Below, piece by piece: positions 55,596-64,000 of a stretch of DNA of 64,000 nucleotides (positions within the stretch are counted from its first letter, which is position 1; every line of letters starts with the position of its first letter). The notes under the pieces were generated by a model. The model did no database searches, was not told the DNA's origin, and saw only the letters and a program-made list of their open reading frames with translations. Position numbers and translations under genes: made by a program. Source of the DNA: Mucilaginibacter sp. (GTDB lineage Bacteria > Bacteroidota > Bacteroidia > Sphingobacteriales > Sphingobacteriaceae); NCBI GenBank assembly GCA_030445275.1, contig JAUCSE010000025.1, forward strand, positions 1 through 64,000, written 5' to 3'.

Positions 55596-56159
55596 ATGAG
55601 CGAACTCATTAAGAAACAAGTGACTGATGCAAAGGCTTTAATGGACAAAGCCATTGACCACGCAGATAGTGAATTAAATAAAATACGTGCCGGTAAAGCA
55701 AACCCATCAATGCTTGATGATATTGTGGTTGATTACTATGGTACCCCAACCCCGTTGAGCCAGGTAGGTAGTGTTAACACACCTGATGCCCGTACTATTA
55801 TAGTTCAGCCATGGGAAAAATCATTGCTTGCTCCAATAGAGAAAGCTATTAAAGAAGCAAACCTGGGTGTTAATCCACAAAACGATGGTGTTATTATCCG
55901 TATTAACGTACCTCCGCTTACAGAAGAACGCCGTCGCGATTTGGTTAAAAAAGCCAAAGCCGAAGCCGAAACAGGTAAAGTAGCCGTTCGTAACATCCGT
56001 AAAGATGCCAACGAAAAAATCAAAAAATTAAAAACAGAAGGTGTTTCTGAAGACGAAATAAAAGTAGGCGAAGCCGAAATACAAAAGCTAACTGATGCCT
56101 ATATTATCAAGGTTGATCAGCTTTCTGACGCTAAAGAAAAAGATATCATGACGGTTTAA
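55596..56159 (+). CDS. frr: Ribosome recycling factor
   Basis: The 187-residue protein has the standard RRF sequence: ELNKIRAGKANPSMLDDIVV, DYYGTPTPLSQVGSV, PPLTEERRRDLVKKAKAEAE and VRNIRKDANEKIKKL. It splits post-termination ribosomes together with EF-G. Length is typical. A terminator follows 22 bases downstream. Confidence 0.98.
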   Translation: MSELIKKQVTDAKALMDKAIDHADSELNKIRAGKANPSMLDDIVVDYYGTPTPLSQVGSVNTPDARTIIVQPWEKSLLAPIEKAIKEANLGVNPQNDGVIIRINVPPLTEERRRDLVKKAKAEAETGKVAVRNIRKDANEKIKKLKTEGVSEDEIKVGEAEIQKLTDAYIIKVDQLSDAKEKDIMTV

Positions 56160-56180
56160 ATATTAACCTTATGTCAAATT

Positions 56181-56213
56181 AAAAGGGAATGAGCTACTTA
56201 GCCATTCCCTTTT
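56181..56213 (+). terminator. Terminator after frr
   Basis: An 11-bp stem (AAAAGGGAATG and complement) with an 11-base loop is followed by TTTTATTTTT. The in-frame ATG at 56189 lies inside this hairpin, which argues against it as start of the next gene. Confidence 0.85.
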
Positions 56214-56233
56214 TTTATTTTTGGCGTACAAAC

Positions 56234-58000
56234 ATGAATATACTAATTTCTTACTTAAAAAAACATCGTTGGATAGTTGTGATGGCGCTTTTCCTGGCGG
56301 CCATGAATATAGGCTTTTCACTGCTTGACCCATATATTACTGGTCAAATTCTTGATAAGGTAATTGAAAAACGCTCTGTTCTTCATTATGAGGAGTACTT
56401 GCGCCAGGTTTTAACGCTGGTAGGTATGGCAATTGGTGTTGCCATGGTATCGCGTATTGCAAAAAACTTTCAGGATTATTTCACTAATATAATTACCCAA
56501 AAAGTAGGCGCAGCAATGTATGCCGATGGTTTGCGCCATTCGCTCGAACTGCCCTACCAGGTTTTTGAAGACCAGCGCAGCGGCGAAACATTGGGCATAC
56601 TGCAAAAGGTACGGCTGGATTGCGAAAAGTTTATCACCTCGTTCATCAGTATATTATTTGTATCCTTGATTGGTATGGTGTTCGTTATTGTTTACTCGGC
56701 AAGCGTAAGCTATAAGGTAACGCTGGTTTATTTTGCAGCCATACCCATCATTACTTTTGTAAGTATGGCCATGAGCCGTAAAATAAAAACTATACAAAAA
56801 AAGATAGTATCGGAAACTACCGCACTTGCTGGTTCAACTACAGAGTCATTAAGAAATATCGAATTGGTGAAAAGTTTGGGTTTGGCCAAGCAGGAAATCG
56901 AAAGACTAAATAATACCACTTATAAAATACTTGACCTGGAGCTTAAAAAAGTGAAATACGTTCGTAGTATGAGCTTTGTACAGGGCACAACGGTAAATTT
57001 GGTTCGCAGCGTAATGATTGTTGTACTGCTACTGCTTATTTTTAAAAACACTATTTCGCCGGGGCAATATTTTAGCTTCCTGTTTTATTCCTTCTTTTTA
57101 TTTAACCCGCTGCAGGAGTTGGGCAATGTAATATTATCATGGCGCGAGGCCGAAGTTTCTTTGGGCAACTTTAAAGGAATATTAAGTACACCTATTGATG
57201 TAAAACCCGAAAAACCGGTACTGCTTGACAAGGTAAATACGCTCACCTTTAGTGATGTGAGCTTTAAGCATTTAACCGCCAATCGCAACGCGCTCAACCA
57301 TATTGCCTTTGAAACAAATACAGGCGAAACTATCGCTTTTGTTGGTCCGTCTGGTTCGGGTAAAACTACATTGGTGAAATTGCTGGTTGGATTGTATCAG
57401 CCGCTGGAGGGCAATATTTTATACAATGGTATTTTAAGTAAAGACATTGACCTTGACCAACTACGCGAAAAAATTGGCTTTGTAACCCAGGATACGCAAC
57501 TGTTTTCGGGTACTATACGCGAGAATCTGCTGTTTGTAAGGCCCGACGCTAGTGATGAGCAATGTATGGATGTACTACAGCGTGCCGCTTGCCAAACCTT
57601 GCTGTCGCGTGCAGATAAGGGCCTGAGCACCGTTATTGGTGAGGGTGGGGTAAAGGTGTCGGGTGGCGAGAAACAACGCCTGTCAATAGCCCGTGCGCTG
57701 TTACGGAGGCCGGATATCCTGGTATTTGATGAGGCTACCTCATCATTAGATTCGATAACCGAAGAGGAGATCACCGAAACTATCCGTAATGTATCTGATC
57801 AGGAAAATCATATCACCATTTTAATAGCCCACCGCCTGTCAACCATTATGCATGCTGATAGCATTTATGTGCTTGAAAAAGGACGTATCATCGAATCGGG
57901 CAAGCATCAGGATCTGCTCAGTCAAAAGGGACTCTACTACGCCATGTGGCGCCAACAAATAGGCGAAAAGGATGCTGTAGAAGAAGTAGAGGTGAAGTAA
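56234..58000 (+). CDS. ABC exporter (fused permease and ATPase)
   Basis: Starting at ATG 56234 (588 residues), the protein has six membrane helices (about 1-310) and an ATPase domain. The ATPase carries Walker A GPSGSGKTT, signature VSGGEKQRLS, Walker B DILVFDEATSSLD and the H-loop AHRLS. It is a half-transporter of the MsbA/lipid- or drug-exporter type. Substrate is unknown. The upstream ATG at 56189 falls within the frr terminator and is rejected. Confidence 0.85.
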   Translation: MNILISYLKKHRWIVVMALFLAAMNIGFSLLDPYITGQILDKVIEKRSVLHYEEYLRQVLTLVGMAIGVAMVSRIAKNFQDYFTNIITQKVGAAMYADGLRHSLELPYQVFEDQRSGETLGILQKVRLDCEKFITSFISILFVSLIGMVFVIVYSASVSYKVTLVYFAAIPIITFVSMAMSRKIKTIQKKIVSETTALAGSTTESLRNIELVKSLGLAKQEIERLNNTTYKILDLELKKVKYVRSMSFVQGTTVNLVRSVMIVVLLLLIFKNTISPGQYFSFLFYSFFLFNPLQELGNVILSWREAEVSLGNFKGILSTPIDVKPEKPVLLDKVNTLTFSDVSFKHLTANRNALNHIAFETNTGETIAFVGPSGSGKTTLVKLLVGLYQPLEGNILYNGILSKDIDLDQLREKIGFVTQDTQLFSGTIRENLLFVRPDASDEQCMDVLQRAACQTLLSRADKGLSTVIGEGGVKVSGGEKQRLSIARALLRRPDILVFDEATSSLDSITEEEITETIRNVSDQENHITILIAHRLSTIMHADSIYVLEKGRIIESGKHQDLLSQKGLYYAMWRQQIGEKDAVEEVEVK

Positions 58001-58011
58001 GGATAACCATT

Positions 58012-58345
58012 ACGTCATTGCGAGGAACGAAGCAATCCCCGATTTGCAGAGCGAATTAGTATATTGTATATCCGGGGGCCTTTACTTTTGTCGTGACAAA
58101 AGTAACAAAAATACTTTTTTTTGATTTAGGCTTCTTTGCCGCACAAGGCCTTTACCCTGCAAATCAGGCAGAACCACGGGCTGTAAACAGTTGCCCCTCC
58201 GCCAGCCGGCGGATCCCACATGGCCTGCACTTCAGCAAATATTTACTATGCCCCTGCAACCGCACAGCCCACCAAGTTCTGCCTGATTTCGCCCGAAGCG
58301 AGCTGCAAGAAGTCATTACGTTATTGAGGTACGAAGCAATGACGC
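58012..58345. repeat. Dispersed repeat / MITE-like element
   Basis: The left edge (ACGTCATTGCGAGGAACGAA, then GCAATC) and right edge (ACGTTATTGAGGTACGAAGC, then AATGAC) are near copies of a sequence I recall as frequent in Mucilaginibacter-like genomes. Inside lies a perfect 11-bp inverted repeat, TTACTTTTGTC-GT-GACAAAAGTAA, at 58082-58105. No protein-like frame is inside. It fills the gap between the ABC exporter and the LytR-type regulator. Confidence 0.6.
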
Positions 58346-58394
58346 ATTTTTTATAAAGCTTGGTTTTCTGTTCCCCCTTTAGGGGGTTAGGAGG

Positions 58395-59120
58395 CTAAAT
58401 ATTCTTATTCTCAATACTCCTGAAAAAATCATCGCGGTAAGTATCACCAACGGGGATAATTTTGTCGCCTATCTGTATGCGACTGCGTTCAATGCTGTCA
58501 ATTTTATTAAGCGCTACGATGTATGATTTATGTACCCTTATAAAATGTTTTTCGGGCAGGGCATCTTCCATCTTTTTCATACCCTGTAGGGTAATGATTC
58601 GTTCGGCCGGGGTAAATATGGAAATATAGTCCTTAAGGCCTTCAATAAATAAAATATCGTGCAGGTAAACCTTTTGTATTTTATGTTCCGTTTTTACGAA
58701 GATAAAATCGGTCGAAAAATCATCCTGTTGTACGGGTTCGGCCTGTTGAACCGATTTAACCACCGGTTGTATCACACTTTGGGCCTTTTGAACTGATTTA
58801 AAAAACCTGTCGAACGCGATAGGTTTAAGCAGGTAATCAACTACATCAAGCTCATAACCTTCCAGCGCATATTGAGGGTATGCCGTTGTTAAGATCACTT
58901 TGGCTTTACCATTGGCTATTTTTAAAAACTGTATACCGGTAAGCTCAGGCATTTGCACATCCAGAAATACGAGGTCAACACCACCGCCTTGTACCAGGGT
59001 CAAAGCTTCGATGGGATTGGTTGTAGCTTTAATCAATTGCAAAAAAGGCATTTTAGAAATATAATCTTCTAATATGTGCAGCGCTAAAGGCTCATCATCA
59101 ACTACCAGGCATCTGATCAT
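58395..59120 (-). CDS. LytTR-family response regulator
   Basis: The 241-residue protein has a receiver domain (VVDDEPLALHIL, phosphoacceptor in VDLVFLDVQMPEL) and a C-terminal LytTR DNA-binding domain (KIQKVYLHDILFIEGLKDYI, then FIRVHKSYIVALNKID). It is preceded by its partner kinase gene, 87 bases upstream on the same strand. Divergent neighbours make a BcrAB-like ABC operon that it could control. Confidence 0.9.
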   Translation of the reverse strand: MIRCLVVDDEPLALHILEDYISKMPFLQLIKATTNPIEALTLVQGGGVDLVFLDVQMPELTGIQFLKIANGKAKVILTTAYPQYALEGYELDVVDYLLKPIAFDRFFKSVQKAQSVIQPVVKSVQQAEPVQQDDFSTDFIFVKTEHKIQKVYLHDILFIEGLKDYISIFTPAERIITLQGMKKMEDALPEKHFIRVHKSYIVALNKIDSIERSRIQIGDKIIPVGDTYRDDFFRSIENKNI

Positions 59121-59207
59121 GTTGTAAAAATAAGAGTTCTAATGTTTTATTGTTAATTTATTATTTCTGGCTAAAATGATGTAACGCTCTGACCTGTGTT
59201 CTTATTC

Positions 59208-60257
59208 TCATAGCACAATGGATAATTCACAAGTGTAGGAATCGGCTTCATCCCTTATATTTAGAGTGTACCTGTCTGGATACAACAGATTAAGCCTTCG
59301 CTGTACATTATTTAAACCTATACCTCCTGATGCATCACGGTTATGGGTGTGTTTTTTATTCTGTATAAAAAAATGAAGTTTACTTTCGTCTACATTGATC
59401 AGCAATTTTATAGGTGATGTTACATCATTGGCAACGCCGTGTTTAAACGCGTTTTCAATAAAGGCAATCAGTAATAACGGTACAATTTGCTGGTTGGTTA
59501 CATTGCCCATTACTTTAAAATCAATAAAAGCTTTGTTACCGAATCGTATTTTTTGCAGGTCGATATAGTTGTGCAGATACTGTAATTCTTTGCTCAGATC
59601 AACCTTGTTATCATTGCACTCATAGAGCATATAACGCATAATCTCTGATAGTTTAAGGATAGCCTCGGGTGTGGTTTCCGAACGCTGGTAAGCCAGCGAA
59701 TAAATGCTGTTTAAGGAGTTAAACAAAAAATGCGGATTTATTTGTGATTTAAGGAAAGCCAGCTCGGCGCTTAAACGCTGGTTTTCCAGATCATGCTGTA
59801 TGCGTTCATTCAAAAACCAATCGGTGGAGAACTTGAGTACGATACTTAAAAAAATAAATGTAAGACTTGTAAAGGCGGTGATTAAAAAATAGGATGCAAA
59901 TGAAATAGGTTTATCCATATGCACAAGCACAATGTCCTTATATACCAAGCCAATACCATATTTACCCAAACTATATATTATAATGGTGATTATGGTAAAC
60001 AGTGTATAAGCCCAGTAACGTTTTTTGTCTAAAAAGGTAGGAATATAAAACAGAAAATTGATATAGAACAGGCTGATATTAATAGCCGGATATAGTAAAC
60101 ATTTGACCATTAATGCACGGGTGGTCATTTCAGAATCGTTATGGGCAAAATACATCAAAAGAGATATGATGGCCATCCAAAAAAGCAAATGCCAAAATAC
60201 CTGCCAGCCTGTTTTTATAATGCGTGTTTGTTTTTCTGATGAAATTAAAGCCTGCAT
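59208..60257 (-). CDS. LytS-type sensor histidine kinase
   Basis: The 349-residue protein has four membrane helices (about 15-150) and a HisK region with the motif AFLKSQINPHFLFNSLNSIY, the phosphorylated His lying in NPHFLFN. A short ATPase end follows (ENAFKHGVAND, GGIGLNNVQRRL). No separate sensor domain is visible, so the membrane segments may sense the signal. It pairs with the LytTR regulator and is divergent from the small protein/ABC operon. Confidence 0.85.
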   Translation of the reverse strand: MQALISSEKQTRIIKTGWQVFWHLLFWMAIISLLMYFAHNDSEMTTRALMVKCLLYPAINISLFYINFLFYIPTFLDKKRYWAYTLFTIITIIIYSLGKYGIGLVYKDIVLVHMDKPISFASYFLITAFTSLTFIFLSIVLKFSTDWFLNERIQHDLENQRLSAELAFLKSQINPHFLFNSLNSIYSLAYQRSETTPEAILKLSEIMRYMLYECNDNKVDLSKELQYLHNYIDLQKIRFGNKAFIDFKVMGNVTNQQIVPLLLIAFIENAFKHGVANDVTSPIKLLINVDESKLHFFIQNKKHTHNRDASGGIGLNNVQRRLNLLYPDRYTLNIRDEADSYTCELSIVL

Positions 60258-60484
60258 GCTTTTGTTTTTATTTGCTTTTGTACAGCATCTAAATTAATAT
60301 TTTGATTGTGATATGCCGGTACATTTATATATAGTATTTTATTTTATCGATGAACGGGCATTTAAACTCGATGAACGGGTTATTTGGGTTAATTAACCGT
60401 TCATCTATGAACAGAGTGCGTTGGTCTAATACTTTTTAGGGGCTCAACTATTTAGTATTTCTTTGTTCTATCAAATCACTCACA

Positions 60485-60697
60485 ATGAAAACGCTTATTA
60501 AAAATTCAAATCCTTTTGTAATGTTACTGATACCTGTAATGTTTGCCCTTATATTAGGTGTAAGCTATCAGTTTGAACAAAAGAAGGATTCGGCAATGCT
60601 TGGTTGTACAACTGTGCACGCCACGTCGTTATTTTATAAAGGTGTTACCATGGTTAAAACTGTTTGCGCAATAGCAAAGAATAACCATGTATGGTAA
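60485..60697 (+). CDS. Small membrane protein of the ABC operon
   Basis: The 70-residue protein has one membrane segment (PFVMLLIPVMFALILGVSYQ) and ends NHVW. Its stop overlaps the start of the ABC ATPase gene (ATG 60691), which points to coupled translation. No family is recognised. It may be a subunit or regulator of the transporter. The divergent two-component genes start about 230 bases upstream. Confidence 0.55.
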   Translation: MKTLIKNSNPFVMLLIPVMFALILGVSYQFEQKKDSAMLGCTTVHATSLFYKGVTMVKTVCAIAKNNHVW

Positions 60698-61590
60698 TTC
60701 GTACTGAAGGGTTATCCTTCAACTTCGGTAACCAGCAGGTAGTTAAATCATTAGCGCTGCAAGTACCCGAAGGAAGTATATATGGTTTTCTTGGCCCTAA
60801 CGGAGCCGGGAAAACCACTACAATCAAACTCCTGTTAAACCTGCTAAAAACTCAACACGGCAGCATTCACATTTTTGAACAGGAACTAAAAAAGAACAGA
60901 ATCAGTATATTATCACAAATAGGGGCGCTTATTGAGCAGCCTGCAATTTACCAGCATCTTACAGGCAGAGAAAATTTACTCAACAGGGCTTTATTATTAC
61001 AAGTATCTGCAAAGCGGGTTGACGAAATGCTGAATCTTGTGCAGTTAACCTATGCTGCCAATAAAAAGGCTGGCCAATACTCCCTGGGTATGAAACAACG
61101 CCTGGGTATAGCGCTGGCGCTGCTTACCGACCCTAAACTGCTTATATTGGATGAACCAACCAACGGACTTGATCCTAATGGTATTATTGAAGTGCGCGAA
61201 TTATTGCTGAAACTGGTAAGGCAGCATCAAAAAACAGTTTTTATATCAAGCCATTTACTGGCCGAGGTTGAGCGCATGGCCACACACGTTGGCATAATTG
61301 ATCATGGCGAATTGTTGTTTCAGGGTAGCATTAAAGATCTGGAAGCTATAAGCCAGCCATTGGTGCGTATTGAAACAGATAATACCGTTGATGCCGCTAA
61401 CTTACTTACCCGCAAAAATCATATAGTTGCTGATGTGACTGATGAGTATATATATGTACCCTATATTTCAAAAGATCAAATGGGCAGTATCAATATGCTG
61501 CTCACTCAAAATGGGTATGTTATATTCAGCATTACTAAACAACAGAAGGACCTGGAGAAACTGTTTTTGTCAATAACTCAAAACACTTGA
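60691..61590 (+). CDS. ABC transporter ATPase (BcrA-like)
   Basis: The 299-residue ATPase has Walker A GPNGAGKTT, signature YSLGMKQRLGIALALL, and Walker B LLILDEPTNGLDP. It belongs to the bacitracin/lantibiotic-resistance type of DrugE/BcrA subunits by length and by the short C-terminal domain. It is followed four bases later by the permease gene. Confidence 0.85.
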   Translation: MVIRTEGLSFNFGNQQVVKSLALQVPEGSIYGFLGPNGAGKTTTIKLLLNLLKTQHGSIHIFEQELKKNRISILSQIGALIEQPAIYQHLTGRENLLNRALLLQVSAKRVDEMLNLVQLTYAANKKAGQYSLGMKQRLGIALALLTDPKLLILDEPTNGLDPNGIIEVRELLLKLVRQHQKTVFISSHLLAEVERMATHVGIIDHGELLFQGSIKDLEAISQPLVRIETDNTVDAANLLTRKNHIVADVTDEYIYVPYISKDQMGSINMLLTQNGYVIFSITKQQKDLEKLFLSITQNT

Positions 61591-61594
61591 TCAT

Positions 61595-62395
61595 ATGAAA
61601 GGGTTCCTGTTATCATTTCGGTCAGAGTTTTTCAAAAGCCGCAAAACACTGGGCTTTTGGGCTGCTATAATATTGCCGTTCCTTATCTGTTTACTCCTCT
61701 TTGTTGGTTTTTATACCAAAAGCGAACGGCTTAGCGGCATGAGTCCCATGCTATTGTGGATACAATTTGCTGGGGCCATTTTGGGTGTAATGGGATCATT
61801 ATTTTTACCCATGTTCATTATTTTTATCGCTTACTCAGTAAATAGTGTTGAACATAAAGCCGATACCTGGAAAAGCTTGTTTAGCCTGCCTATATCCCGC
61901 TGGGCTGTTTATACCGCCAAATACTTTTACGCCTTATTGCTCATCTTTTTATGCATGACTTTGTTTGTGCTGTTTACCATTGGTTTTGGTAATTTACTGA
62001 GTCTGGTAAAGCCCGAACTACGCTTTGATAATTACCATATGGAGGGCACATTGGCACTGCTTTATTTTAAACTATTTTTGTCGGCACTTGGTATCCTATC
62101 CATACAGTTTTTACTGAGCTTATTATGGTCTGATTTTTTAAAGCCAATGGGCATTGGTTTCTTCGCGACTATTGTGGGGGTAATAACCGCATCAAAAGGC
62201 TGGGAGTATTGCTATCTTTTCCCATATTCGCATCCTATGCTGGCTTTAAAATTGATGCCGCATAATATAAGTAATAGCGCTACACCACAGATCAATATCG
62301 ACCTCCTTACCAAAGAAATATTTGTAAGCGTAGCAGTATCTGTTTTTGTTTTTATAAGTGGTTATTTTATTGTGCTGAAAAAGAGCGTGCGGTAA
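61595..62395 (+). CDS. ABC transporter permease (BcrB/ABC2 type)
   Basis: The 266-residue protein begins MKGFLLSFRSEFFKSRKTLG and has six membrane helices, typical of lantibiotic-immunity ABC2 permeases. With the upstream ATPase and the LytS/LytR genes it makes a likely sensing and resistance unit against cell-envelope stress. The substrate is inferred only. Confidence 0.8.
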   Translation: MKGFLLSFRSEFFKSRKTLGFWAAIILPFLICLLLFVGFYTKSERLSGMSPMLLWIQFAGAILGVMGSLFLPMFIIFIAYSVNSVEHKADTWKSLFSLPISRWAVYTAKYFYALLLIFLCMTLFVLFTIGFGNLLSLVKPELRFDNYHMEGTLALLYFKLFLSALGILSIQFLLSLLWSDFLKPMGIGFFATIVGVITASKGWEYCYLFPYSHPMLALKLMPHNISNSATPQINIDLLTKEIFVSVAVSVFVFISGYFIVLKKSVR

Positions 62396-62425
62396 AAGGG
62401 GATGTACAGCAATATTTTATCGCTT

Positions 62426-63442
62426 TTATTTTTTCATTAATTGTGCTTTATTCTTGATCCCAATAAAATCATTCACCAATGGATGAGTATTGCCATTAAC
62501 CTTTACTGATAATGGGTGTATTGTAGGGATATCATCCCTCAAGAATGTATCAAAGTTAAACGGGGTTCCTATAATTTCATCAATCTTTCTAACTATGGCC
62601 TCCCTGCTTGGTGCATTATAATTTAAACTAGCTATCGGATCTAACATTACACTACTTTCTTCTGGCCGGTAAACCCCTTTTGCCCGATAGTATCCTCCTT
62701 CAAAGGTGCCAACAATGCCGCGGTAAGCATCATTATTTAAAAAGTGTGACCATTTTACTTTTTTTGGGTCACTAGTAGTATCCAGATTTGGGATGTAAGG
62801 GATTAATCCCAGTGAATAGTTATCTGCTATTTCCGGAACAACATATTCGTCACCAAGCCCTGCAAAGGTATGTCCAACCTCGTGAACAAAAGTATATTTG
62901 GCCAGTTTACTTGTAGTAATCAATGCAACTTCGCCTCCGGTAGAAGCATCAATACTGTCGTCATTTACAATTAATACAGTAAGATGGGCTTTATCCTTCG
63001 GAACGGCCTTATTAACATACTCATAAAACGTATCATAATTTCCAACCTGGAGCAATCCATAATCTCCATCAGAAAAAGAAGCATTAAATTTGGTGTTAGT
63101 ATTAGCAGGATCGTATGTTTTATTGGCCCCTCTTTGTTTTGATTCAGCATAAACCACATAAGTATTAAAATACGCTTTATACTGTTTAAAAGGAGCAATC
63201 GTAAATAAGTAGTCAATTACTTCTTTAACGTGTGTATCATAAGCTCCACCTTTTTTCAAATCGTCTTTTATAAAGCCATCTCCCAGCACTATTATATTTA
63301 CACCATTGGGCTTATTAAAGTATAATTGACTAACATCTCCATCTTGATGGTCAGTAGTAGGTTTATCAGGTCCGTTTTTTTTGCACGATTGAAAAATCAA
63401 TAAACACAGTAACCCTAAAGCGGAGTAGTATTTTAAAGACAT
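62426..63442 (-). CDS. M64-family metallopeptidase lipoprotein
   Basis: The start is ATG 63442, so that the lipoprotein signal (MSLKYYSALGLLCLLIFQSC) is at the N-terminus. An ATG 51 bases earlier would put extra residues before it. The protein has 338 residues with HEVGHTFAGLGDEY (H187), the M64 zinc motif HExGHxxxGLGDEY. NIIVLGDGF near residue 50 is also an M64 block. It should be a membrane-anchored protease facing the periplasm or surface. Confidence 0.9.
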   Translation of the reverse strand: MSLKYYSALGLLCLLIFQSCKKNGPDKPTTDHQDGDVSQLYFNKPNGVNIIVLGDGFIKDDLKKGGAYDTHVKEVIDYLFTIAPFKQYKAYFNTYVVYAESKQRGANKTYDPANTNTKFNASFSDGDYGLLQVGNYDTFYEYVNKAVPKDKAHLTVLIVNDDSIDASTGGEVALITTSKLAKYTFVHEVGHTFAGLGDEYVVPEIADNYSLGLIPYIPNLDTTSDPKKVKWSHFLNNDAYRGIVGTFEGGYYRAKGVYRPEESSVMLDPIASLNYNAPSREAIVRKIDEIIGTPFNFDTFLRDDIPTIHPLSVKVNGNTHPLVNDFIGIKNKAQLMKK

Positions 63443-63510
63443 AGTTAAAGTTACTGTTTTCTTAAGTGTATAGAATAGAAAAGCTGAATGCAAAAACTAT
63501 TAAAAACAAA

Positions 63511-63537
63511 GAAGGCTCCGGGTTATCCGGAGCCTTC
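63511..63537 (-). terminator. Terminator of the OmpA-family gene
   Basis: An 11-bp GC-rich stem (GAAGGCTCCGG and complement, 5-base loop) is followed by TTTGTTTTT on the minus strand, 21 bases after the gene's end. Confidence 0.9.
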
Positions 63538-63558
63538 GAAAATAATATTTAATTGATA

Positions 63559-64000
63559 TTATTTTTGTTTGAATTGAACACGACGGTTAAGTACGCGACC
63601 TTCTTCAGTTGAGTTGTCAGCAATTGGGTTAGTTTCACCAAAGCCTTTTACTTTTACTTTTTTAGCATCAACACCTGAGTTAACTAAGTAAGTTTTTACT
63701 GAGTTAGCACGGTCTTTTGATAAAGCGATGTTGTGAGCAGCAGTACCTTCAGATGAAGCGTAACCATCTACTTCAACAGATTTACCAGATGATCTAAGAT
63801 CAGCTGAAGTTGCATCTAACACTGGGTAAGATGAAGTTCTTAATACTGAGCTATCAAATTCAAACTGGATGTTTGAGTAAGCATTAGCACTAGGAGCAGC
63901 AGCAACAGTATCTTTAGGGAATACGATAACGCAACCAGAACCATCAACTACGCTACCAGCAGCAGTACCAGGACATTTGTCAAATTGATCAGCAACACCG
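63559..64000 (-). CDS. OmpA-family outer membrane protein, C-terminal part
   Basis: The frame stays open to the window edge, so the 5' part lies outside. The visible 146 residues hold a TSP3-like segment (GVADQFDKCPGTAAGS) and an OmpA domain with VEVDGYASSEGTAAHNIALS and GFGETNPIADNSTEEGRVLN, ending RRVQFKQK. This domain binds peptidoglycan. The missing N-terminus probably forms the outer-membrane barrel. A good terminator follows. Confidence 0.9.
   Translation of the reverse strand, partial: GVADQFDKCPGTAAGSVVDGSGCVIVFPKDTVAAAPSANAYSNIQFEFDSSVLRTSSYPVLDATSADLRSSGKSVEVDGYASSEGTAAHNIALSKDRANSVKTYLVNSGVDAKKVKVKGFGETNPIADNSTEEGRVLNRRVQFKQK

Noticed and set aside
58093..58356. Plus-strand frame of 87 codons
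   Set aside because: It lies wholly in the repeat element and has the composition of translated repeat DNA.

Overview
The window looks like chromosomal DNA from a Bacteroidota bacterium of the Sphingobacteriaceae, most like Mucilaginibacter or Pedobacter. The signs are TAnnTTTG-type promoter elements, few strong Shine-Dalgarno sites, typical protein families (MacB-type permeases starting MLKNYIKTAWRNL, stand-alone LytTR proteins, TlpA lipoproteins, PCAT exporters with double-glycine leaders) and a dispersed repeat near 58 kb. The genus is inferred from family resemblance only.

Layout. (1) 0-7.7 kb is a magnesium locus on the minus strand: mgtE, an OmpR-type response regulator and a histidine kinase form one unit. 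Next comes a promoter region with four TTAGAR half-sites at exact 11-bp spacing, then upstream ORFs, mgtC, mgtA, a 32-residue membrane peptide overlapping the mgtA stop, and the start of an OprB-like porin. (2) 7.9-28.6 kb is ordinary accessory chromosome: TetR regulator, MscS-type channel, cupin, lipoprotein, LytTR/DUF3500/HupE group, a rifampin-phosphotransferase-like enzyme, methyltransferase, two AraC regulators around an SDR/amidohydrolase pair, and an AraC regulator fused to an ABC permease. (3) 28.8-52.3 kb is foreign DNA stacked beside tRNA-Ser(GGA). Its 3'-end sequence GCGGAGAGGGAGG occurs at 29091, 34493 and 52230, which suggests two tandem islands. The small left island holds Fic, a broken excisionase-like gene, a broken zeta-toxin module between 42-bp direct repeats, and a tyrosine integrase. 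The large right island holds a peptide-export cluster (8-Cys double-glycine precursor, TolC, two TlpA proteins, a C39-like/VKOR/thioredoxin fusion, PCAT, HlyD, GT32-like glycosyltransferase). It also holds a serine recombinase, a Pycsar-like defence operon with two cyclases around one membrane effector, and a HEPN/Toprim protein. (4) 52.5-64 kb returns to core genome: polyprenyl synthase, globin, CdaA, ribosome recycling factor, ABC transporter, a repeat element, a LytS/LytR-type two-component system divergent from a BcrAB-like ABC operon, an M64 peptidase lipoprotein and an OmpA-family protein cut by the window end.

Main points of interest are the dual-cyclase Pycsar operon, the disulfide-rich and possibly glycosylated peptide cluster (organised like a glycocin locus but with different enzymes), and the self-contained magnesium regulon with visible operator repeats, leader ORFs and an mgtA-coupled micropeptide. 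All functional assignments come from motif reading. No database search was run.
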